A stretch of 64,000 nucleotides of DNA from Marinobacter arenosus. GTDB taxonomy: Bacteria; Pseudomonadota; Gammaproteobacteria; Pseudomonadales; Oleiphilaceae. The translations under genes and the position numbers were made by a program. Below, one piece after another: positions 18,501-25,474 of the stretch. The DNA is taken from NCBI RefSeq assembly GCF_019264345.1, contig NZ_JAHVAO010000001.1:1364001-1428000 (forward strand), read 5' to 3'. The notes below the pieces were generated by a model that was given only the letters and a program-made list of their open reading frames with translations, did no database searches and was not told the DNA's origin. Within the stretch, counting starts at the first letter, position 1. The number at the start of each line of letters is the position of its first letter.

Positions 18501-19111
18501 AAATCGTCATTCTCGGCAAAGCCGTTCCAGATTTCCCGGAAGGCTTCCTGCAGCAGCGGCTTCACCCGGTCCAGGTCGGCATTGCTGCAGCGCGGGTGGC
18601 ACTCCACGGTAAAATCGCTGATGCCGAACTGCTCTCCGTCGCGGCGCTGGATGCGGTAAGGATGCTCCCCAAGCACCCGCATACCCAGATTCTCGAGGAT
18701 GGGAATCACGTCTGAGAGCACAACCGGGTTGCCCTGGCTGTACAGCTTGAAGTTCAGTGTCAGTCGGCCCGATTCCTCGCGTTCGTAAAATCGCATGGGC
18801 ACATCGGTCGCCACCGCAATCGACTGGATCTCGCCGATGTCGCCAATGGCTTCCGATACCGGGAAACGAGCGCGGTAGGCTGCCGGAAAACCGCCACTGA
18901 ATATCTGCGCCTGCCGACCGCCAGCGACGTCGCCGTACGCCGAAACGAGCCGGGCATGCAAATCGTCGTCCCAGGAGCGGGATTCCTCCATCATTCGGGC
19001 AACGAGCTCCTTCAGGTCCGTCGAATCATCCGGGGCCTGGCTCTGAGTCTGCAGCGCCTCAGAAAGTTGTTCCAGCAAGGTTTGTTGTTGTAATGAACGG
19101 GGATCGGACAT
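15599..19111 (-). CDS. gdhB: NAD-specific glutamate dehydrogenase, large type, N-terminally short
   Basis: 1170 residues homologous to the central and C-terminal parts of the 180-kDa-type NAD-glutamate dehydrogenase (about 1600 aa). Catalytic-domain blocks are clear: [34 protein letters not shown] near 395, [19 protein letters not shown], and [20 protein letters not shown]. The first 400-450 residues of the long form (ACT-like sensory region) are missing. The ATG at 19111 follows a GGAG and a 157-bp divergent promoter region, so this looks like a true start. Glutamate from PutA would be deaminated to 2-oxoglutarate. It lies upstream of putA on the same strand with a 170-bp gap. Confidence 0.88.
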   Translation of the reverse strand: [1170 protein letters not shown]

Positions 19112-19268
19112 CGGAAAACTCCGGGAGATAGCAGCTGAGGGTGGTTTACCAGAAACCCCAGTATAGCCAAGAGCCGGAAGTCACTTTGCCCATATAGTTT
19201 CAAAAAACAGGTATTTTTATTATATTCACTCACTGATTTAGCCGCTAATTCAGCCAGGAACTCAAAAT

Positions 19269-19721
19269 ATGGTCGAACTGGATAGAATCGATCACTCCAT
19301 CATCCGCGAGCTTCAGAAGAACGCCCGGATAACCGTGACCGAACTTGCCTCAAGGGTCGGCCTGTCGAAAACCCCCTGTCAGGTCCGAATGCGGCGACTT
19401 GAGGAACAAGGCTACATCACCGGCTACACCGCCCTCGTCAACCAGACCAAGCTCGGGCTGTCTCACATTGCCTTCGCCCAGGTCACCCTGGACGACACCA
19501 GCAGCGGCGCCCTGGCCGCCTTCAATACCTCGGTCAAACAGATTTCGGCGGTTGAGCAATGCCACATGATTGCGGGTAATTTCGACTACCTGCTGAAAGT
19601 GAGAACCCGCGATATGGCGGAGTACCGTCAGGTTCTGGGAGAGCAGATCTCCGCCCTGCCCCACGTGTTGCAAACCAGCACGTTTGTGGTCATGGAGAAC
19701 GTCAAGGATGCGGGACTTTAA
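19269..19721 (+). CDS. Lrp/AsnC-family regulator (PutR-like)
   Basis: 150 residues. The N-terminal helix-turn-helix is at about 18-45 (ITVTELASRVGLSKTPCQVR), followed by the RAM/ACT effector domain (FAQVTLDDTSSGALAAF to VVMENV). The pattern LSKTPCQVRMRRLEEQGYI is typical of the Lrp branch next to putA, including PutR of Agrobacterium, which activates proline catabolism when proline is present. The gene is divergent from gdh-putA across an AT-rich 157-bp region. Control of that pair is inferred from position. Its 3' end overlaps the converging gene by 20 bp. Confidence 0.88.
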   Translation: MVELDRIDHSIIRELQKNARITVTELASRVGLSKTPCQVRMRRLEEQGYITGYTALVNQTKLGLSHIAFAQVTLDDTSSGALAAFNTSVKQISAVEQCHMIAGNFDYLLKVRTRDMAEYRQVLGEQISALPHVLQTSTFVVMENVKDAGL

Positions 19722-20505
19722 CCGAGGAATACTGCAGGCCTAGCTCGTTGCGGTACAGGGCATTACCAATACCCAGGACGATGTTGTCCACGGAAAAATC
19801 CTGGGGGATATTGGCCTTGGAGGCCTCATCGTGCTCAAGCGCCAGCACCAGCCGGAGCAGGTCCAGCAAGCGGATCACCAGGTCCAGCAGTCCAAAATCC
19901 TCGGGCGGATCGCTGGCAGCCCGCTGAACGAAAGCCATGGCGGCCTCAACAATCTGGCGGGAATGTTCACCCAACGCGGCCACCGACAACCCCTTGATGG
20001 ACTCGAGGCGCTGCTCCCGCTCCAGGCGAATGGCCTCCATACACAGGTCCCGGGACTGTTCGGGCGAGGTGTCCTGTTTCAGAATGCCCGCCAGCCTGAA
20101 ATCGACCGTCCCCTCGCTGCACTGCTCCCGATACTCGCTCTCGACCGCCTGCCGGGCGTGGGGAAGGAACTTCTGGATGGCCTGCTCCCGGGCTTCAGCA
20201 AGCTGCTCCACCGACGCCGCATTCACCATGGCGCTCATCACCTGGACACAGTAGGTCAGGTGTTGCCAGATCTCCGGCGCTATGCGCTTCGGCTCTGCGG
20301 GAAGCACGCGTTTGATGGAGACAAATTCGAAGTAGAGGCTGGTAACCTCCCGCTCGGAAAAGCCGGAGGTCCGGATGATATGAGGTAAGCCCAGCTCCTC
20401 AATCTCCCGCAGCAGGCGGGGAATAACCAGAAGAATGTAGTGCTGGGCACCTTTCGATACAGGTTTTAACTGGTCCAAACGACGTCCCGATTGTTTCGAC
20501 AACAC
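19702..20505 (-). CDS. Conserved protein of unknown function, helical
   Basis: 267 residues, no signal peptide or membrane segment. The sequence is almost all helix: EIEELGLPHIIRTSGFSERE, then QHLTYCVQVMSAMVNAAS, and a charged middle ending with LLDLVIRLLDLLRLVLALEH, a leucine-rich amphipathic stretch. I do not recognise a named domain. GC content and codon use match its neighbours, and the frame is long and clean, so it is a real gene. Its C-terminus overlaps the Lrp gene by 20 bp in converging orientation. The next gene upstream on this strand (80-aa secreted protein) lies 5 bp away, suggesting co-transcription. Confidence 0.7.
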   Translation of the reverse strand: MLSKQSGRRLDQLKPVSKGAQHYILLVIPRLLREIEELGLPHIIRTSGFSEREVTSLYFEFVSIKRVLPAEPKRIAPEIWQHLTYCVQVMSAMVNAASVEQLAEAREQAIQKFLPHARQAVESEYREQCSEGTVDFRLAGILKQDTSPEQSRDLCMEAIRLEREQRLESIKGLSVAALGEHSRQIVEAAMAFVQRAASDPPEDFGLLDLVIRLLDLLRLVLALEHDEASKANIPQDFSVDNIVLGIGNALYRNELGLQYSSVKVPHP

Positions 20506-20510
20506 CCCGA

Positions 20511-20753
20511 TCAGTAACTGGTATTCAGTTTGTTCAGGGCTTCATTCAGTACCTTGACCGATTCACCATGTTTGCCTTGATTGTGCAACGCTTCGCCCTT
20601 GGCGCGCAGCTCCTTTACCTCTTGCTTGACATCGCTTCCCACCTGGGAAGAAACAAGCTGGCTGTCAATCTGCTTCATCAAGGCTGGGCACTGGCCCGCA
20701 ATCACCGGGGCGACCAGGAAAAGGGACAGTAACGCAGCGGCTAGATATCGCAT
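20511..20753 (-). CDS. Small periplasmic protein of unknown function
   Basis: 80 residues beginning with a signal peptide (RYLAAALLSLFLVAPVIAG, cleavage near residue 19). The mature part of about 60 residues is a charged helical hairpin: CPALMKQIDSQLVSSQVG, then VKQEVKELRAKGEALHNQGKHG, then a short VKVLNEALNKL helix. This looks like one TPR-like repeat. The single cysteine directly after the cleavage region is followed by no lipobox. It is probably co-transcribed with the 267-aa gene 5 bp downstream. Confidence 0.72.
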   Translation of the reverse strand: MRYLAAALLSLFLVAPVIAGQCPALMKQIDSQLVSSQVGSDVKQEVKELRAKGEALHNQGKHGESVKVLNEALNKLNTSY

Positions 20754-20850
20754 GATGGCTCCTCCATGTTGAACAAGCCTTATGTCAGTGTAGTACCGAT
20801 CCGGTCAGGCGAAAACCATCATACTTCTGTTAGGGCCAGGCCCGGACCGG

Positions 20851-21342
20851 TCAACGGCTGGACAGCTTTTCCCGGGTCTTCAGGCGCCCTTCCCGGCGAA
20901 TCTCGGCGTTCTCGAAACGGCGCCTCTGCTCGTCCGATTCCGGAATGACCTGGGGCACATCCACCGGCTGGTCGTTCTCATCCAGTGCCACGAAGGTGAA
21001 GAACGCCGACAGGATGTGCCGGGTGTCTCCGGTGTAACTGTTCTCTGCCTCAACCCGTGCGCCAATTTCCATGGACGAGCCCCAACTGCGGTTCAGTGAC
21101 AGGTTGAACAAGAGCGTATCATTGCCCTTTGCGGGTGCCCGGAAATGGATGGAGTCCACCGCCGCGGTAACGCAGACGTGCGCGGAGTGGCGCTCGGCAA
21201 CCACCAGGGCAAGCCGGTCGCATTTGGCCATGATCATGCCGCCAAAGACCGTGTTGTGGGCGTTCATGTCGTTCGGGAACACCTTGTAGACATGCTTCTC
21301 AATAACGGACGCAGACACGGGTTTCGCAGGCTTTTCAGACAT
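20851..21342 (-). CDS. Acyl-CoA thioesterase, hotdog fold (YciA/YkhA type)
   Basis: 163 residues with a single hotdog domain. NDMNAHNTVFGGMIMAKCDR carries the family's asparagine-containing motif, and DSIHFRAPAKGNDTLLF and RSWGSSMEIGARVEAEN are the strands that form the active-site interface. The acidic-basic C-terminal tail (ESDEQRRRFENAE) is typical of the YkhA/BACH branch. These enzymes hydrolyse acyl-CoA to free acid and CoA in the cytoplasm. An AGGAGA ribosome site precedes the ATG at 21342. Confidence 0.87.
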   Translation of the reverse strand: MSEKPAKPVSASVIEKHVYKVFPNDMNAHNTVFGGMIMAKCDRLALVVAERHSAHVCVTAAVDSIHFRAPAKGNDTLLFNLSLNRSWGSSMEIGARVEAENSYTGDTRHILSAFFTFVALDENDQPVDVPQVIPESDEQRRRFENAEIRREGRLKTREKLSSR

Positions 21343-21473
21343 CGGTTCGGTTCCTTCTCCTCAGGGGTTTCGAGTACCTTACCTCATGAAAGCCGGGAAC
21401 ACCGGGCTTTGCCCACATTCACCGAATTGGGTCCGGACTCAATTTGGTTAGGCTATCAGTCACAGAGAACACG

Positions 21474-22064
21474 CTATGGCTGCTTCATTTCCAGGGCGTC
21501 ACGCAGATCTTCGGCGCCCCGGCCAAGCCGCCGGATATGGCCGACCGCCTGCGGTACGGTGAATTCCAGGGTATGAACCCGACTGGCCGAGACGTAAATC
21601 ACTGAACCGGACCACGGGTCGGGCGCACCGGGCAGGTAAATGACAACGGGCCCGTCCGAGAGCCTCTCCACTTCAAAGCCGATCTGGGCATAGTCGTCAA
21701 AATGCACCATCACCGGTTGCAGGCTCCGGGACTCCGCTTCATCCATTTTCAGGTTTTCGGCAAAGCTCTTCACAAAGGAGTAGCCGGGGATGGCCAGCAA
21801 CCCATTATCGACCTGGCGATAGAAGCGCTTGGCCCGAGAGCCCTTGGCAACAAACCCGGCAACAAAGCTGACCAGCAACACCGAAACCAGTGCCAGCAGG
21901 TTCGCAACGGCAACACCGCCCACGTAATCGATCGGCAGCAATCGGCCCAGAGGCTCGGCGACTTTCAACATGATCTCATGGGCTTTGGCCAGCACCACGA
22001 GTATAACGACGACCGGCAGCAGGAATACGATGCCGCCAATGATTGTGGTTTTGATGAAGTTCAT
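21474..22064 (-). CDS. DUF502 inner-membrane protein
   Basis: 196 residues with two N-terminal membrane helices (about 8-28 and 50-72) separated by a short loop. A soluble beta-rich domain follows, carrying the DUF502 blocks IPGYSFVKSFAENLKMDEA, VVIYLPGAPDPWSGSVIYV and a variant of the family's C-terminal RLGRGAEDLRDAL. The first motif FIKTTIIGGIVFLLPVVVIL is the family's usual start. The function is unknown. A GGGAG ribosome site precedes the ATG. Confidence 0.87.
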   Translation of the reverse strand: MNFIKTTIIGGIVFLLPVVVILVVLAKAHEIMLKVAEPLGRLLPIDYVGGVAVANLLALVSVLLVSFVAGFVAKGSRAKRFYRQVDNGLLAIPGYSFVKSFAENLKMDEAESRSLQPVMVHFDDYAQIGFEVERLSDGPVVIYLPGAPDPWSGSVIYVSASRVHTLEFTVPQAVGHIRRLGRGAEDLRDALEMKQP

Positions 22065-22159
22065 GGTCGCCCGCTCCCTGGTCTATCGTCCTGACTGACA
22101 CATCCGGCGACGTCATCCCATCGTTGAGATCCTGCCCGTGCCATTGGATTGACTATAGA

Positions 22160-22525
22160 TCAAGCCGGGCCATCCAACCGCCGACTCACCCAGGAATGAT
22201 AAAGCCGGGCCAGAAACGGCCGGATCAGGGGAAGACCGATCAACCACGCCAGCGGTTTGAGGACCGGCACCCGTGACATCAACAGGATGTACGCGTCCAT
22301 CTCCCGGTGGATCCGGCCCTGAGCATCCTTGACGTGCAATTCCCTCAGTGCCGAATCCGGGTCGATGCCTTCCTGGCGTAACTGATCATCACGGCCGGTA
22401 ATGTCCAGCCATTCGACCGACTCGCCGGTGCGACCCGCGAGCTTTTCGTACCAGCGCCTGTCCTTGATGCAGGCAGGACAGGAACCGTCGTAGAACACGA
22501 TTAGCTTGCCATCTGGCGACGTCAT
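22160..22525 (-). CDS. DCC-family (DUF393) thiol-disulfide oxidoreductase-like protein
   Basis: 121 residues. The name-giving motif is VFYDGSCPACIKDRRWYEKL near the N-terminus, with a CxxC pair. LTGR-like and DAYILLMSRVPVLKPLAWLI segments follow as in other DUF393 proteins, and the tail is basic (WVSRRLDG). The fold is thioredoxin-like and the proteins are thought to have redox activity, but no substrate is known. A GGGAGG ribosome site lies just upstream of the ATG at 22525. Confidence 0.85.
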   Translation of the reverse strand: MTSPDGKLIVFYDGSCPACIKDRRWYEKLAGRTGESVEWLDITGRDDQLRQEGIDPDSALRELHVKDAQGRIHREMDAYILLMSRVPVLKPLAWLIGLPLIRPFLARLYHSWVSRRLDGPA

Positions 22526-22546
22526 GATCCTCCCGAGTGTTGATCG

Positions 22547-22830
22547 TTAACTGGCCACTGGCTCGGCGGTGGTCGGATCCATCGTGGTCCGGACCTCGGA
22601 GACGGCCGTCACGGGAAACCCGCCCATTTCCGCGTGCCGCCTGACCATCGCCTCATCGGTGCGATGTAAAGGCAATACACCTTGTCCTCAGTGACAAAGC
22701 TGTTCAGCCATTGGATCTTTGGACCCAGTTCTTCCAGCACAGAGCAGGATTTCCGGGAAATCTCCTGCAGTTCGCCAGTGGATAGTTTGCCGGCACCCGG
22801 CAACTCCCTCTCAACCATGTATTTTGGCAT
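22547..22830 (-). pseudogene. DUF4242 (SCO4226-like) gene with a single-base frameshift
   Basis: The frame opens at 22830 with GGGAGGG upstream and reads MPKYMVERELPGAGKLSTG to YCLYIAP, the N-terminal two thirds of a DUF4242 small metal-binding-type protein. It then leaves frame. Shifting by one base at about 22662-22666 restores TDEAMVRRHAEMGGFPVTAV and SEVRTTMDP, the rest of the family, up to a stop at 22547-22549. A single missing base (GCACC where GCAACC is expected) explains the break. As written, the unshifted frame ends at 22609 with an unrelated tail. This is either a recent mutation or a sequencing/assembly error. Confidence 0.75.
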
Positions 22831-23019
22831 GTTTCGTCCCTCCCGCTCACGCCCCGTCTGTCGGGGTCGCAAGACCAACGATTTCTTCGCCGCCTCTTAA
22901 CAGATTAGCCCCCGAAACGCCGTGTAACCACTCAGAAACGCTTGGGTTTTAGATCATTAATGCACCATAGGTCGGGCGCTATAATCGAAGGAAGTAACGG
23001 GGAAACCAGGGCGGGAATA

Positions 23020-23046
23020 GGCCCCCCAAAACCACCGCGGGGGGCC
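23020..23046 (-). terminator. Terminator hairpin downstream of yeiP
   Basis: GGCCCCCC at 23020-23027 pairs with GGGGGGCC at 23039-23046 around an 11-nt loop, starting 10 bp after the yeiP stop codon. There is no T-run after the stem, but the 8-bp G+C stem next to a stop codon fits an intrinsic terminator. Confidence 0.55.
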
Positions 23047-23056
23047 ATGTTCAGGG

Positions 23057-23623
23057 TCAGGCGCGGCTCAGGAACTTACGCTCGTCCACGTTCACCTTGA
23101 TACGGTCACCGGTGGAAATGTGCTCGGGCACCTGCACCACCAGCCCTGTGGAAAGCGTGGCGGGTTTGGTACGGGCCGTCGCAGAGCCACCCTTGATGGA
23201 GGGGTCAGTCTCGGTAATCTCCAGCTCCACCGTGGGTGGCAAGGCAAGGGATACCGGCGCATCACTGACCAGCACGACCATCAGGCCCTGCGTGTCCTCG
23301 CTGATGAACAGCAGTTCGTCGGCAATGGCGTCCTTGTTGAGGCTGTATTGGGTGAAGTCCTCGCTGTCCATGAAGACATACTCATCCCCATCCGAGTAGG
23401 AGAAGGTCGCCGGCCGGCGAACGAGATCGGCGAGATTCAACATGTCCGAATCCTTGAACGTCTCGTCAATTTTGTTGCCGGTGACAACATCATACATCCG
23501 CATGCGATACAGGCTGCCTCCGGCCCGCCCCTGCGGTACGGAACGCTCGATGTCCTTCACGAAATACACCCGTCCGTCGTATTCCACGGCAGAATTTTTC
23601 TTAATTTCACTTGCTCTTGGCAT
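23057..23623 (-). CDS. yeiP: Elongation factor P-like protein YeiP (EfpL)
   Basis: 188 residues from the ATG at 23623, starting [21 protein letters not shown] longer frame upstream is not supported. The order is an EF-P N-terminal KOW-like domain, with [20 protein letters not shown] in place of the lysine-bearing EF-P loop. The middle domain follows ([17 protein letters not shown]) and the OB domain ends with [19 protein letters not shown], the conserved family C-terminus. YeiP/EfpL binds ribosomes stalled on proline-containing motifs and assists peptide-bond formation. The loop arginine in SVPQGRAG replaces the modified residue of EF-P. Confidence 0.93.
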   Translation of the reverse strand: MPRASEIKKNSAVEYDGRVYFVKDIERSVPQGRAGGSLYRMRMYDVVTGNKIDETFKDSDMLNLADLVRRPATFSYSDGDEYVFMDSEDFTQYSLNKDAIADELLFISEDTQGLMVVLVSDAPVSLALPPTVELEITETDPSIKGGSATARTKPATLSTGLVVQVPEHISTGDRIKVNVDERKFLSRA

Positions 23624-23695
23624 TGCTCTGATCCAAAAAAATAATGAGAGACTGGAGGCTGTTGATATACCACGATGACGAAAGACAAGCGATAG

Positions 23696-23880
23696 TCCAA
23701 TGCTCAATTCATGTTGTTTCCGTCGGATTACAGGGCGCCGTTTCGGCAGGGCAAAGCTGAGTTGATCCGGGAAGGCAACTACGAGGCTCAGTTCCCGCTT
23801 GAACTGATGTACAAGGACCTGCACGTGCTGGAGCAGACCGCCTACGAGGAAAACCAGGCCATGGTCGGGAAGACTTCACG
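23696..23880 (+). pseudogene. C-terminal fragment of a beta-hydroxyacid dehydrogenase-like gene
   Basis: A stretch of about 60 codons on the plus strand reads [40 protein letters not shown] and [10 protein letters not shown]. This resembles the second domain of 3-hydroxyisobutyrate dehydrogenase-family enzymes, where G-x-Y-x-x-x-F-P/A-L-x-x-x-x-KDL is conserved. The frame has a stop directly upstream (23693-23695) and no NAD-binding domain. It decays into antisense of the DUF2182 gene downstream; a possible EDFTEYS continuation lies in another frame. I read it as a gene remnant. The family match is from memory of motif patterns and is not firm. Confidence 0.45.
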
Positions 23881-23895
23881 GAGTATTCGATTTTC

Positions 23896-24684
23896 TCAAT
23901 GGAAACCGCTAACCGGCCCGCCAAGGATCAGCACCACGCCCAGACCTATGGCGAGGGCGCCAACCACCCTCGCCAGCCATTCGCCACCGGGCATCAACTT
24001 CTCAAGCAACACCACACCGGCGATCGCGGCGATGACAACCAGATCCATAATGCCGCCGACAAAGAGCAACACCATCAGCGCCGCGCAACAGCCCACGCAA
24101 TAGGCTCCGTGGCGAAGGCCCATCTCAAAGGCTCCACGCAGGCCTGACCGCCAGTACCGGGTAATAAAAACCAGCGGGCCGCGGCAGCGCCGCAGGCAGG
24201 CCTGTTTCAGGGAGGAGAATTGATAGATCCCGGCGGCGATCAGCACAGCACCACTGAACACCTGGTTTTGACTGCGCATCTGTGGACTGAGCAGCGCCCA
24301 TTGCTCCAGCAGCCATTGAAGGGCCGTGGCCGTCAGGCTGAACAGCAGCCAGATCAACAGGTAACCGCTGGTGAACAATGCGGTCCCCAGCATTGCTCCG
24401 GCCAGGTGGTTCTTCCGGGCCACCTGGCGATACAACAGGATCATCGGGGCGGCGCTTGGCATCATCATCGCCACCATCATCACGCCCCACATCACCAGCA
24501 TCAGGGCAAAATAGGCGGGCGTCCAGGCCTTGAACGTCATCATGCCCGGGGACATCGCGGCCATGTCGGCCGCCAGTCCGACAACATACAGCCAGCTCAA
24601 GCCGGCGATTGCCAGCAACCCCACCAGAGTGACCAGCGATCCCCGCGACATCAGACCGGAAAGCGCACCGCTTCGGTTAGCCAC
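23896..24684 (-). CDS. DUF2182 integral membrane protein, putative metal binding
   Basis: 262 residues with about seven membrane helices. The DUF2182 hallmark is the methionine-rich VMWGVMMVAMMMPSAAPMIL near residue 65-85, followed by cysteine pairs in SSLKQACLRRCRGPL and AYCVGCCAALMVLL. The start codon is GTG at 24684, 15 bp after the stop of the DUF1326 gene, so the two are co-transcribed. The pair recurs in other bacteria. Methionine and cysteine clusters in membrane helices suggest copper or another soft metal, which is an inference. No biochemical role is known to me. Confidence 0.85.
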   Translation of the reverse strand: MANRSGALSGLMSRGSLVTLVGLLAIAGLSWLYVVGLAADMAAMSPGMMTFKAWTPAYFALMLVMWGVMMVAMMMPSAAPMILLYRQVARKNHLAGAMLGTALFTSGYLLIWLLFSLTATALQWLLEQWALLSPQMRSQNQVFSGAVLIAAGIYQFSSLKQACLRRCRGPLVFITRYWRSGLRGAFEMGLRHGAYCVGCCAALMVLLFVGGIMDLVVIAAIAGVVLLEKLMPGGEWLARVVGALAIGLGVVLILGGPVSGFH

Positions 24685-24699
24685 CCTGCGCCCCGCCGC

Positions 24700-25335
24700 C
24701 TACCGATAAACGCCGGTAGGACCAATATCCAGGTGCGACAGGTGACTGTGGCTGGCATTCAGTTCCATTGGAATGCCGGCGTGAGCACTGGTGCGCCCCG
24801 TTCCCACTTCCGCGACGGAATACTCGAACCCGTGCGGCAAATCGATGCGCGCCCGGTGCTCGGAGCCGTCAATGGGACTGAGAATGGGGGTGCCGGTAGA
24901 CTCGACCAGGTCCGCCACCCGAATCGAGGCCTTACGGGCCTCAACGTCGCACTCCATCTCAATCGGGCAGAAAATCGGGTCGTGCATCTTCGTCATCGTG
25001 CTGGCAAACACGTTGAAGAACGTGGCACCCGGCTCGGACGTTTCGCCCGACAGGATCGCCATCAGCGCCTCGCGTTGCTCCGGGCTGGCCTTCTCGTCGA
25101 CAAATGCCTGGGCCGAACCATTGCCCTCGTGAATGGCACCCGGCCACTTGAGCGTCATGGCAAAGGTCAGGTCGTCCAGACGAGTATCACCAAAGTATCC
25201 ATCCTGGATTTTTACCGCAGCAAAGGCTTCGCAGTCGCCGTGGGAAGGCCGCCCCATAAACTGGCATGGGCATCCCAGATCACAATTACAGTTTACAAAC
25301 TCCAACCCTTTTATACGCCAATCGACTTTGTCCAT
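24700..25335 (-). CDS. DUF1326 protein with a CxCx3CxC motif
   Basis: 211 residues with no signal peptide. The N-terminal metal-type motif FVNCNCDLGCPCQFMG (CxCx3CxC, residues about 14-22) and the following HGDCEAFAAVKIQDGYFGDT define DUF1326. LDDLTFAMTLKWPGAIHEGN and the C-terminal FEYSVAEVGTGRTSA are also family-conserved. A GGAGT ribosome site precedes the ATG at 25335. It is the first gene of a two-gene unit with the DUF2182 membrane protein. A soluble metal- or sulfur-handling partner of that membrane protein is a plausible but untested idea. Confidence 0.87.
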   Translation of the reverse strand: MDKVDWRIKGLEFVNCNCDLGCPCQFMGRPSHGDCEAFAAVKIQDGYFGDTRLDDLTFAMTLKWPGAIHEGNGSAQAFVDEKASPEQREALMAILSGETSEPGATFFNVFASTMTKMHDPIFCPIEMECDVEARKASIRVADLVESTGTPILSPIDGSEHRARIDLPHGFEYSVAEVGTGRTSAHAGIPMELNASHSHLSHLDIGPTGVYR

Positions 25336-25474
25336 CTCCGTTACTCCCTCGTTGGTAACGCAGCCTCACATTAAAAGGATAAGCCACGCTGGCGCAGCGG
25401 GTTAGATCGTTAACGACACAAAAGCCGGCGATTATTCGAAGCAACGTTTAAAAAGGTCTGTGGCCGTCACTGGC

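Noticed and set aside
24220..25374. Plus-strand frame of 384 residues
   Set aside because: It is opposite to the DUF2182 and DUF1326 genes, has shadow-type composition (H, Q, R, G) and no known domain.
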